The translations under genes were made by a program, and so were the position numbers. This document shows, in pieces, positions 31,686-39,022 of a stretch of 48,558 bases of DNA. The notes under the pieces are model-generated. The model made no database searches and had not been told where the DNA came from. It saw only the letters and a program-made list of their open reading frames with translations. The stretch comes from a virus: positions 1 through 48,558 of the IMG/VR virus record IMGVR_UViG_3300048928_000075. One strand, given 5' to 3'. Each line of letters starts with the position of its first letter. Positions within the stretch are counted from its first letter, which is position 1.

Positions 31686-31714
31686 AAAAGGCCGGGCTTA
31701 TCGCCCGGCCTTTT
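31686..31714. terminator. Strong bidirectional terminator
   Basis: A 12-bp perfect stem (AAAAGGCCGGGC with GCCCGGCCTTTT) and a 5-base loop, flanked by A and T runs, can terminate on either strand. It lies 5 bp after the 31360-31680 stop and should also stop leftward-strand transcripts that pass region B. Confidence 0.9.
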
Positions 31715-31983
31715 AGTTGGTACTCAAAACACGGTCTCCCCTAAGAAACTGTAGAAATTAGATAAGCTACCACTATAACATATTCAATCTGTTATTATGT
31801 TATCTTATCTCTATTTGTATATATTTTAGTATTTAATGAGTACCATGAGTACCAGAGGGTAGAACTATATGATTTAGAAAGAAAAAACTGGTACTCAAGG
31901 CATTTTTTCGCTTGAGTACCATGTGAGTACCGTGAGTACCAGATTGTATAAATTCTGGTACTCAATTTACGAGCTGGTACTCA
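31715..31983. repeat. AT-rich non-coding region B with dense TGAGTACC octamer array
   Basis: This is the longest gene-free stretch, between the convergent 31360 gene and the primase-helicase gene. Exact copies of TGAGTACC or its complement start at 31719, 31837, 31846, 31890, 31913, 31924, 31933, 31957 and 31976. Four neighbours are 9 or 11 bp apart, and the pair 31890/31913 forms a hairpin (9-bp arms, 13-base loop). The last copy supplies the TGA stop codon of the primase-helicase gene. The part 31718-31853 matches region A. It is a candidate origin, operator or partition-like site. Confidence 0.85.
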
Positions 31984-34410
31984 ACTCTCTGTGGCGTTCC
32001 CAGTGTGCTTTTTGAACAGCCCGCCCAGCACATTCGTATTACCTGAACCGTCGACGGCACCATTCTTCGACGCCTCCAGACGAAGCTCCTCGGATGACAG
32101 CTCGGTCCAGTATGCAGCCAGCTTCTTGCCGTTTGCATACAGCGGGAACCGCCCCTGCTCGAAGCGTGTGTGCCAGTTGACGCCGTCTCGAACGCCGACA
32201 CGCGTCAGGATTTTGCGTGCCACTTTCTTCATGATCGGCCCCAGCGGACGAGGCAACAGCAGCGTGCCATCATCGTCTGCCACCATGCGAACGTACTTTT
32301 CGAGCTGCTGGATGCTGAACACTTCGCCGGGCATATTCTCCAGCGCCAGCTCAATTGCGCTGTCCAGATCGCTCTTGGCTTCTTCGATCATCACAGCCTT
32401 GGCCTCGAATGTTGGCGGCTTGGCGTATGGCGAGTAGTCCGCAATGTCGTACTCGGCCATCCAGTGATAGAAGGCCGCGACGTTGTCAGGGTCGTCCATC
32501 CACGTGTTAAGCGATTGCCAGTAGGACACAGGCTTTGGCTCGCCATTGGTGACGATACCGAACCGGCGATCATGCTGCGGGATAGGCAGCGCGTCCTCGT
32601 GATTGGTGAAGATCATGAACGTGGTTGACGACAGCGCCCGGTAGTTGCCATCGGTCTTGACCTTGATCTCGCGCATGGTCTGGCGAGGCTCGACCTGCTC
32701 CTTCAGGAACTCATAAGTGTTCGCCTTGGTTTGGTATGCGCTGCCGTTCTCGGTCTCGGAGCTTTCGTTAACACAGACCATCAGCGCGTCGGCCTGCCAC
32801 TCGTTGTACTGCGACTGGTAGGTCTTGCCGGTGAAGTCCTTGAACGACAGTTGGCGCACATAATGACCGCCGAACAGGCGGCTCATCAGCTCGGCCAGCG
32901 TGCCGCGACCGGTGCCGAATGTAGCGTGCGCAACCATGACCACGGCTGGCCCCGGTATGTGAGGGTATCGCAGCTTGAAGGCCAGCCATTGCAGGAACCA
33001 GTGGCGCTCCTCGGCATCAGGCACGAGATGCGTCATGAACGCCACGCCGGGTCGTGGATCTCCCACGCCTTCCTTATGGTATGGCGGCGAGTAGACGTTC
33101 TGATACAGCTTGCCTTCCTCTGTGTAGAGCGGGCGAGGCTGGTCTGGGCGCATGCGCAGCCCCTCAACCGTGATGCGCTGCTCGTCGCTCATCCACAGGT
33201 CGACCGGGTTGATCTTCTTCTCGCCGCCGCGCGGCCCTTTTTCGACCATGCAGTTCGGCAGATACGTGAGCCTGAAGGGCGTCATCTGGTAGCCTTCAGC
33301 GGTCGACGTCGCCCAGAGCGGCGTCACGCAGAGCTTGCGCGATGGGCAGTATGTGAAGCCGTCCAGCATCTTGGCCGCCGCTGTCAGGCATTCGTCTGCC
33401 GTCTTGATCTTCTTTTTGCGGCGGTCGTCCAGCTCTTGCAGCTTCTCGGCAATGCGGTTGATCTCCGGCCCGTAGCTGATGGGCTGGTCGGCCAGCTCCA
33501 TATGCGTCACGCCTTCCATGCTTTCCCAGATCGCCACGTTACCGGAGCGAGCGAGCGAGACGAGGCAGCGCGTGCGGTTGATAGCTGTCGGGCCTTCCAG
33601 CCACGATGCAGAGCAGCGCAGACCTTCCTCGGCCTTGGCAGCCTCACGCAGCTCGTCGAGTGTGCGCGTCACGTCGTCATTGCAATGGAACAGCATCTCC
33701 GGCACGAGGTCGTAGACGCGGCCAGCGGCACTCTCGCCCTTGCTCGACTTCTCGAAGATCGTCCAGCCCAGAGCCTCCAGCGTGCGCTCGGCGATGTCGA
33801 TCACGTCCCAGAGAACGGCCTTCGGCACCTCGACCAGCTCGTCGAGCTTGAAGGTATAAGGGCTGGCCTCAATCTCGAAACCGCCATCTTCAATCGTGGC
33901 CCACTGGTACTCGACCAGCGTCTCGCCTGTCTTCTCATCCAGCGTGTGCGCGCCGAACGCGCCGAACTGACGCGGCGAGCTGCCACCAAAGATCTCGACG
34001 CGGTGTGTGCCGTCGTCAGCGACCTCGCCGGGCTTGATGTAGGCGCGAGTGTGGAGCCGTGTGAACAGCTCCTCGCAGCGCAGGAACCACGCCTCCTTGA
34101 AGCCGCTACCCCAGCGCAGCAGCACATTGTCCTGTCCCAGCTCTGGGTGCGCAGCGATGACGGCCTTCGAGATCGCGATCATCGCGTCCTCGTCGTTCAC
34201 GTCGAAGTCGATGACGCACAGGCCATTCTCGACGCGCAGGCCGGTTGCCTTGTGCCGGGAATGCTTGCGCGTCCAGCTCTTGACCTCGTCCTCGGTGATC
34301 TCGACAGTCGGCCAAGCTGGCATGAATGTCCGCTTGTCCATATTCCTGATTGGGGAATACCCGTTCTCCAGCACCCGCAAGCGCAGGGCTTCAATGTCTT
34401 GCTTGTCCAT
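31981..34410 (-). CDS. Primase-polymerase / superfamily 3-type helicase
   Basis: The protein is 809 aa. The N-terminal domain (about 15-160) fits the archaeo-eukaryotic Prim-Pol fold: ATGLRVENGLCVIDFD with D68/D70 as metal ligands and VEIFGGSSPRQFGAFGAH (138-155). The C-terminal half has a DUF5906/SF3-like ATPase: Walker A position FGTGRGT near residue 500, where Arg replaces the usual Lys, and ADALMVCVNES near 540 as Walker B-like strand, then a sensor-type FMIFTNHEDALPIP. It should prime and unwind DNA at the phage origin. It is the last gene of the replication block and ends inside the octamer array, which fits an origin nearby. Confidence 0.82.
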   Translation of the reverse strand: MDKQDIEALRLRVLENGYSPIRNMDKRTFMPAWPTVEITEDEVKSWTRKHSRHKATGLRVENGLCVIDFDVNDEDAMIAISKAVIAAHPELGQDNVLLRWGSGFKEAWFLRCEELFTRLHTRAYIKPGEVADDGTHRVEIFGGSSPRQFGAFGAHTLDEKTGETLVEYQWATIEDGGFEIEASPYTFKLDELVEVPKAVLWDVIDIAERTLEALGWTIFEKSSKGESAAGRVYDLVPEMLFHCNDDVTRTLDELREAAKAEEGLRCSASWLEGPTAINRTRCLVSLARSGNVAIWESMEGVTHMELADQPISYGPEINRIAEKLQELDDRRKKKIKTADECLTAAAKMLDGFTYCPSRKLCVTPLWATSTAEGYQMTPFRLTYLPNCMVEKGPRGGEKKINPVDLWMSDEQRITVEGLRMRPDQPRPLYTEEGKLYQNVYSPPYHKEGVGDPRPGVAFMTHLVPDAEERHWFLQWLAFKLRYPHIPGPAVVMVAHATFGTGRGTLAELMSRLFGGHYVRQLSFKDFTGKTYQSQYNEWQADALMVCVNESSETENGSAYQTKANTYEFLKEQVEPRQTMREIKVKTDGNYRALSSTTFMIFTNHEDALPIPQHDRRFGIVTNGEPKPVSYWQSLNTWMDDPDNVAAFYHWMAEYDIADYSPYAKPPTFEAKAVMIEEAKSDLDSAIELALENMPGEVFSIQQLEKYVRMVADDDGTLLLPRPLGPIMKKVARKILTRVGVRDGVNWHTRFEQGRFPLYANGKKLAAYWTELSSEELRLEASKNGAVDGSGNTNVLGGLFKKHTGNATES

Positions 34411-34415
34411 TACCC

Positions 34416-34691
34416 TTAATCCTCGTCTTGATAGAAGCCCTTAACGGCCCTGTCGAGTTGGTTCATGTATTCGCCCAGCGTCAGAACTGAAGGGCAGGCT
34501 ACCCGGTTCTTGTGTACCGGGTTGCAGCATTCCTTGCCGCTCCACATGGCCTCTAGCTTCTCTTTTACCTTCAGCCGCTGGCTGGGTGTCAGGTCCATGT
34601 AGGCCCGGCGCTCGCTGGCATAGCGATAGCCCGGCTCGACGGTCTTCTTGCCTGCGCTGGAGCGGTAGCGATACGTCTTTCTCCAGCCCAT
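34416..34691 (-). CDS. Small hypothetical protein
   Basis: The protein is 91 aa from ATG 34691, with GAGGAA upstream. A basic Tyr/Arg-rich start is followed by a helix (LTPSQRLKVKEKLEAMW) and a Cys-containing segment (KECCNPVHKNRVACP), possibly a small metal site, then a helix with NQLDRAVKGFYQ. No family is recognised. It lies 5 bp before the primase-helicase gene. Confidence 0.6.
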   Translation of the reverse strand: MGWRKTYRYRSSAGKKTVEPGYRYASERRAYMDLTPSQRLKVKEKLEAMWSGKECCNPVHKNRVACPSVLTLGEYMNQLDRAVKGFYQDED

Positions 34692-34693
34692 GG

Positions 34694-35080
34694 TCAGTTC
34701 CTCGCCATGTTGGGCGTGGGCATCCACTGTATGCCAACATACACGAAACGCCAGCCATGATTTGTCATGACCGTGCCAAACCCGTAGTAGTGCGGATCTT
34801 CCAGCAGCCTTTCGATGTAGCGCTCGGCGATCATGCCGCCGCACTGCTTCAATAGGTCGCGGCTCTCGGCGTCATAGACCTCACGATAATGTGCCTTGCT
34901 GACCAGCGTGCACAGGGCGGTGCTGGTCTCCTCCTCGGTGTCAAAAATGTGGATGACTTCGAGGAAACGGCAGTCGCCGATGGCTGGCGGCTCTGGCGGC
35001 TGGGGCGGGAAACCGCCAAGTGTGTCCAGCGCGTCGCTTTCGATGTCAGGCATCGGCGGTATATTCAGATACTGGGGCAT
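34694..35080 (-). CDS. Hypothetical protein
   Basis: The protein is 128 aa from ATG 35080, with AGAGAGG upstream. The N-terminus is Pro-rich (PPQPPEPP), and the rest is alpha/beta with YREVYDAESRDLLKQCGG. Nothing identifies a function. It overlaps the HNH gene before it by 35 bp and precedes gene 34416-34691 by 2 bp. Confidence 0.6.
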   Translation of the reverse strand: MPQYLNIPPMPDIESDALDTLGGFPPQPPEPPAIGDCRFLEVIHIFDTEEETSTALCTLVSKAHYREVYDAESRDLLKQCGGMIAERYIERLLEDPHYYGFGTVMTNHGWRFVYVGIQWMPTPNMARN

Positions 35081-35444
35081 GGCGGCCTCTCTTGTGAGTG
35101 TCGATATAGGTCTCAACGATGGCCGCGAGCTGGCGAACATTCGCAGCGCGTGGATCGCCAAGGCGGTCGAGGTGTTGAGACCAAGAGCGGAATGTCCGGT
35201 TCCCCTGATCGTTGTTGCATCCGTTGCACGCATACACCCAGACCGTGTCATCGCCGCCAAAACTGGTGGCGGCATTGTGCGCTACGGTCTTGCGGTCGCG
35301 GCGCTGGACATTGGCAAGGTTCTTCTTGCGCGGTGTTACCATCGGATGCTTGCAGCATGGGCAGCGTGAGCCGTTCATCTCGCCGACGATATGAGCGAGA
35401 TGGGAATGCTGCGACTTCAGATATTTCGTTGTCCATCCTGCCAT
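35046..35444 (-). CDS. HNH endonuclease-like protein
   Basis: The protein is 132 aa. CPCC near residues 29-32 and CNGCNN near 74-79 form zinc knuckles flanking a core with TVAHN and NNDQGNRTF, the usual HNH layout with paired Cys. It may be a free-standing mobile endonuclease or act in DNA processing. It starts at the stop of the winged-helix gene (TAATG) and is one of three HNH genes in the replication block. Confidence 0.68.
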   Translation of the reverse strand: MAGWTTKYLKSQHSHLAHIVGEMNGSRCPCCKHPMVTPRKKNLANVQRRDRKTVAHNAATSFGGDDTVWVYACNGCNNDQGNRTFRSWSQHLDRLGDPRAANVRQLAAIVETYIDTHKRGRHAPVSEYTADA

Positions 35445-35713
35445 TAGACCAGCTCCAGCCTGTAGACAGCAGTGTGACTGTTGCCGCCTTTGTTGGTGCG
35501 AATGGTGAAGGGCGACGTCACGAGCTTGTCACGCAGCCGGGACACGAAGATGCGAGCGCGTGCCCGGCTCTTGGTGCCGATCCACTCCATGACGAACTCA
35601 AGGCTCGTGTCGAAGTTGACCATCTCCTCCAGAATGATGCGCTCGGTGCGCGTCAGGCTGGTCGGCAGGTCAAACATCGCTTGGTAGAAGTTAGGCTCGT
35701 TCTTTTCGGTCAT
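35444..35713 (-). CDS. Winged-helix DNA-binding protein
   Basis: The protein is 89 aa. The sequence LTRTERIILEEM, then an Arg-rich helix RARARIFVSRLRDKL, then FTIRTNKGG and a YRL strand matches the OmpR-type (Trans_reg_C) winged helix without a receiver domain. It is probably a transcription factor acting on phage or host promoters. It is located among HNH and replication genes and overlaps the HNH gene upstream by 23 bp. Confidence 0.62.
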   Translation of the reverse strand: MTEKNEPNFYQAMFDLPTSLTRTERIILEEMVNFDTSLEFVMEWIGTKSRARARIFVSRLRDKLVTSPFTIRTNKGGNSHTAVYRLELV

Positions 35714-36140
35714 TGTCTCGCCTTCTCTGGTTCTGCTTGTGCGTCACTGGTTCGCAGTGGATCACGCATTTGCGGTTCTTGCATAGATGATCCAGTTGCT
35801 TCTTGGCGGGCAGGTAGCCGTTCAAGGTGATCCAGACCACGCGATGTACGGCGCAGGTGCAGCCGTCCAGCGTCATTCGGGCGTAGCTGTGCCCTCTACC
35901 CTTGGTCTGCCCGCGACCGGGCTTCCCGCTGTCTCCTGCCTGCCATTCGAGGCACGCGCCCCACTTGGAGCCGCGATCCACCCAATGGCAGTTCGCCAGC
36001 ACCTTGCGGAGGATCGCGGCACGCCGGTCGCCTACACCTGTGTGGTCGTCGATGGCGACCATGTCAGTGATAGACTTGCGCAGGATCAAACCGGACATGC
36101 GCGCGATCAGGGGGTTGTCGTTTAGCTTAAGCAGTACCAT
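35691..36140 (-). CDS. HNH homing-type endonuclease
   Basis: The protein is 149 aa. The motif VHRVVWITLNGYLP...LDHLCKNRKCVIHCEPVTHKQNQRR is the HNH_3 pattern (H of HR, D-H, C-x4-C, then N in KQN). Such proteins are usually mobile free-standing endonucleases. It sits between the MazG-like and winged-helix genes, close downstream of the C-terminal polymerase gene, and overlaps its neighbour at the 3' end. Confidence 0.8.
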   Translation of the reverse strand: MVLLKLNDNPLIARMSGLILRKSITDMVAIDDHTGVGDRRAAILRKVLANCHWVDRGSKWGACLEWQAGDSGKPGRGQTKGRGHSYARMTLDGCTCAVHRVVWITLNGYLPAKKQLDHLCKNRKCVIHCEPVTHKQNQRRRDNDRKERA

Positions 36141-36141
36141 G

Positions 36142-36891
36142 TCAGTCGTACCTAAACTCGACGTCGCAAACCACCTTGCGCTGCGCCGACGTCAGATCAT
36201 CCCACCACTTCTCGCGCTGGAACCACGCTTCGAGGTGTTCATGCTGCGAACGGTGATAAGGCGTCAAGCCTTCGCACACTTGAAACAGCATATATTCGGT
36301 GTTGATGTTGATGGCCTCGACCGGCGTGTCCGGGCGGGTCGCCACGATCTCCTCATATGTCGCGGCGGCTTCCAGCTCGCTACGCGGCACGAGCATTTCC
36401 ACAGGATGGCCGTCTTGATCCTTCAGCTCTGTGGCAACCGGCACCATATCGTGGCTGCGGTCATGCTCCAGCGCTACGCTGTCAGGCGTTGCGTAAGGGT
36501 CTGGGTAGGTACGCCCGGCAACGATGTCGAGCTTGGCCTCAAGCAGCGACAGCAGCTTGTCAGACTGGCCGCCGTTGCGACGGTAGCCGTCGATGGCAAG
36601 CAGGATGATGTCGGCCCACTCGACCAGATCAGACGGTCTGGCCTTGGCCTCGTCAGCCTCCTTCTTGATATGGTCGACGACACCGGACGTGCGCTCCTGC
36701 CGGTCGCCGAACTGGCGAGACTGAATGCGAAAGGCGCGCTCTACTGTGTCGTCGAAGTCGCGGGAGAAGGCCCCGGCCTGCACAGCTTCGAGATGATCGG
36801 CGGCCTCGCGCATCAGTGAACGAGGATCGCGGAGCAAGCTGAAGGCAACTTGGTTGCGCAGCGCTTGGACGAGTTCAGGTAAGCTCTTCAT
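36142..36891 (-). CDS. MazG-like dNTP pyrophosphohydrolase (DUF550 type)
   Basis: The protein is 249 aa. Residues 60-132 match the DUF550 / dATP-dGTP diphosphohydrolase N-terminal domain: FGDRQERTSGVVDHIKKEADE (61-81), EWADIILLAIDGYRR (91-105), and AGRTYPDP. The KKE-x2-E and E-W-x-D acidic residues would bind Mg2+ as in MazG. It probably hydrolyses dNTPs or alarmone-type nucleotides to tune pools. No PurZ or DatZ gene is present, so this does not indicate a 2-aminoadenine genome. The C-terminal 110 residues are unassigned. It overlaps the polymerase gene by 17 bp. Confidence 0.78.
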   Translation of the reverse strand: MKSLPELVQALRNQVAFSLLRDPRSLMREAADHLEAVQAGAFSRDFDDTVERAFRIQSRQFGDRQERTSGVVDHIKKEADEAKARPSDLVEWADIILLAIDGYRRNGGQSDKLLSLLEAKLDIVAGRTYPDPYATPDSVALEHDRSHDMVPVATELKDQDGHPVEMLVPRSELEAAATYEEIVATRPDTPVEAININTEYMLFQVCEGLTPYHRSQHEHLEAWFQREKWWDDLTSAQRKVVCDVEFRYD

Positions 36892-37993
36892 GTTTAAAGT
36901 CCTTCGCGGTTTTGGTGTAGTACCAGCTAGAGGTTATTTCGGCTGCCAGCGGCAGACCTTCGGCGTAAGGCGGAAGCCATGTCATCTCCTTGTGGAGGTA
37001 CTTGGCAGCAGCCATCTTGTCGGCCTCGTCACACTCGCCCAGCGCTTCGTCGTGGGTGTGCATGACCAGCTCGTAACTGTCTGGGCGCAGGTCGATAAAC
37101 TCGCCCCGGCCAAACTCAATCCGCTTCAGCAGGTCGCGCAGGATGGACGCGGCAAACGCCTGCGTCACGTTCTCGGCGGCCTTACCGTACCACATGGCAG
37201 AACGGCCATAGCCCTTCATGTATGTGAGCTGGTAACGGTCCTCCAGCTTCTTGGTCTTGGGGTTCTCTACTTCCTTCCACTCCCACTTGATGGCGGGGTA
37301 GGTCAGCAGGCGGCCACAGGGCAGGGCACAGAACAGCGTGCCGCCCAGATAGCTCTTGTCGTAGACGTAGGCGACGCGGCCAGCCTCAAAGATGCAGTCC
37401 GGGTTCTGGATGGCGCTGTTGATCGCGCCCCATATCCCGTAGCTCTCATGACGGCTGTGGACGCCCCAGAAGGTGCGCGCCCAGCGGTTGGCCTCACGCC
37501 ATTTCATGACCACTTCCAGCGCCACCTTATCGGACAGGTAGACGCCGTAGTTGCGCGCCATGGCCTGAAGGGCACCCAGACCGCCGCCAAAACCCAGAGA
37601 CAGCTCTGGCACCTTGCCGTGCGACTGGCGGGCGTCCTTCATCTTCTCGTGCAGCTCGTGCACCTCGTCCTTGTAGATCGCCCAGAACACGTCTGCGGAC
37701 ATCTCCAGCAGGTCGGCAGCGGTCCGGCAATAGACGTCCGGGTTGTTGATCGGGTCGCGGTCGGTCGCCCGGAAGATGTCGAGCTTCGCTTCAGCGCCCC
37801 GGCTGTTCGCCAGCCATGGCAGCACGCGCGCTTCGATGTTGGAGAAGTCGCCCCAGACCAGCGTCTTGCCCTTGGAGGCAATGAACGTTGGACGCAACAG
37901 CAGAGACAGTTTCTTCATCGGCGCTTCGCCGTATTCCTTGCCCGGCTTTGCGCCGATGCGATGGAAGGCGTCGAGCTGCTTGTCGGTGATCAT
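36875..37993 (-). CDS. Family A DNA polymerase, C-terminal part (palm/fingers) as a separate gene
   Basis: The protein is 372 aa from the ATG at 37993, which has GGGAG 8 bases upstream and overlaps the previous stop as ATGA; ATG 38008 is possible. Motif A is GDFSNIEAR (D49), motif B is R-Q-S-H-G-K-V-P-E-L-S-L-G-F-G (K127, L131, F135), and motif C is HDE (314-316). It lacks the exonuclease domain and the TGR motif 1 of the palm/thumb; these are in the gene at 44232-45461. The two parts probably assemble in trans. Position 762 (E. coli numbering) is Leu by alignment. Confidence 0.88.
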   Translation of the reverse strand: MITDKQLDAFHRIGAKPGKEYGEAPMKKLSLLLRPTFIASKGKTLVWGDFSNIEARVLPWLANSRGAEAKLDIFRATDRDPINNPDVYCRTAADLLEMSADVFWAIYKDEVHELHEKMKDARQSHGKVPELSLGFGGGLGALQAMARNYGVYLSDKVALEVVMKWREANRWARTFWGVHSRHESYGIWGAINSAIQNPDCIFEAGRVAYVYDKSYLGGTLFCALPCGRLLTYPAIKWEWKEVENPKTKKLEDRYQLTYMKGYGRSAMWYGKAAENVTQAFAASILRDLLKRIEFGRGEFIDLRPDSYELVMHTHDEALGECDEADKMAAAKYLHKEMTWLPPYAEGLPLAAEITSSWYYTKTAKDFKHEELT

Positions 37994-38394
37994 GTATTTA
38001 TCTCCCATGAGTAGACGCGCTTCAGGTGCCCCAGTTTCTGGCGGATGCCGTGCGTCTCAAACTCGTTACGCTTTACGGTCTCGACAGCGATGCGGGCGTC
38101 TCGTATGCGGCGCTTGGCGATGGCGATCAGCTTGCGCTTGCGAGCAAGAAAATCCTGCCGGGCACCTTCCAGTGTCGGGTTGGCAAATTTGCAGTGCCAG
38201 TGGTCAAGGATGAGCTGGCGCTCGCCGCTGTCGTTCAGGATCCACGCGCCCTTTGGCGTCTTCTTGACGATCTCGTACTGGCGGACCGCCACGCGGATCG
38301 AAGACGGCCCCGGCTCCCACTCGCCGCTCTGGTCGTAACCGCCAGAGCTTTCGAGGAAGTCATCGTATCGGTAGTAGACGCCCAGCTCGGTCAT
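37990..38394 (-). CDS. Hypothetical protein
   Basis: The protein is 134 aa. Its first half is beta-rich with aromatic residues (a segment with IRVAVRQYEIVKKTPKGAWIL), and the second half is a long basic helix with ARKRKLIAIAKRRIRDARIAV. It has no recognised family. It is coupled by ATGA to genes on both sides, including the polymerase C-terminal gene, so it is always co-translated with it. Confidence 0.65.
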   Translation of the reverse strand: MTELGVYYRYDDFLESSGGYDQSGEWEPGPSSIRVAVRQYEIVKKTPKGAWILNDSGERQLILDHWHCKFANPTLEGARQDFLARKRKLIAIAKRRIRDARIAVETVKRNEFETHGIRQKLGHLKRVYSWEINT

Positions 38395-38813
38395 GCCTGC
38401 TTCTCCGGTCTGGGCGGCGTGTGGATCAGCGCCGGGTCGGTGTCCTTGCTGTAGATGACATGGCGCAAGCCATAGCGGTCGTAATACTCAATCGCCAGCA
38501 GCTTCGGGTCTTTCTCTATGGTCGTGACTGTAGGCACGGAAGCGCCGGGGAAATCCCTCGGCAGCGAGCCAGTGTGCACGATGCGGAATGGCAGGCCGCC
38601 GACTGTCCAGCCGGTGTACTGGTACTCCTGCGCACCGCGACGGTTCGACTGCGGGTCGTACATCATGAAGATGGACCTGCCGTTCTCGTTGACAATCTCT
38701 CTGTAGGTTGTCGGGTCGACCACCCAGCAGATTGCGCGGCCCGCAAGGATGCCCAAGGCGTCGTCAAACTCGCGGTGCAAATGGCGAAGCTGGTTATACA
38801 TATCCTGTGTCAT
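38391..38813 (-). CDS. Hypothetical protein
   Basis: The protein is 140 aa from ATG 38813, with AGGAGC close upstream. A helical start with LRHLHREFDDALG is followed by a beta-rich, aromatic body (YQYTGWTVGGLPFRIV). Unknown family. ATGA overlaps at both ends place it in a tight coupled chain of four genes ending with the polymerase part. Confidence 0.62.
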   Translation of the reverse strand: MTQDMYNQLRHLHREFDDALGILAGRAICWVVDPTTYREIVNENGRSIFMMYDPQSNRRGAQEYQYTGWTVGGLPFRIVHTGSLPRDFPGASVPTVTTIEKDPKLLAIEYYDRYGLRHVIYSKDTDPALIHTPPRPEKQA

Positions 38814-39022
38814 GCTCCTGTCTCCTCCTCGCAAGCGACGAAGATCTTGGCGATCTTCCGGCCTGCCTTGAAAGCCTTCTCCGGCGCAGGCGCGCCGACG
38901 ATAGGGGTTATGGTTAGGTACGATGCGCAGGTCTCGGCGTTCAAGCCGCTCTCTGAATGGTAGATGACGGTCTCGCCGCCAGAGGTCAGAACGTAGACCA
39001 CGAAAACGAAGGTCTTGATCAT
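38810..39022 (-). CDS. Small hypothetical protein with hydrophobic N-terminus
   Basis: The protein is 70 aa from ATG 39022, coupled by ATGA to the gene before. MIKTFVFVVYVLTSGG could be a strand or a weak signal. The rest holds CASYLTITP and a Lys-rich helix. Unknown function; more likely a small soluble alpha/beta protein than a membrane protein, because the hydrophobic stretch is short. Confidence 0.58.
   Translation of the reverse strand: MIKTFVFVVYVLTSGGETVIYHSESGLNAETCASYLTITPIVGAPAPEKAFKAGRKIAKIFVACEEETGA

Noticed and set aside
21981-31853. Regions A and B as ends of a transposon or integrated element
   Set aside because: There is no transposase or integrase between them, the two cores are in direct rather than inverted orientation, and the enclosed genes are the essential packaging and head genes.
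21966-31983. CRISPR array in the octamer-rich regions
   Set aside because: The repeated unit is only 8 bp, occurs in both orientations, and spacing is irregular with no unique spacers of constant length.
36142-36891. MazG/DUF550 gene as a sign of a 2-aminoadenine (Z) genome
   Set aside because: There is no PurZ-like adenylosuccinate synthetase and no DatZ-like HD phosphohydrolase in the window, so the pyrophosphohydrolase alone does not support it.
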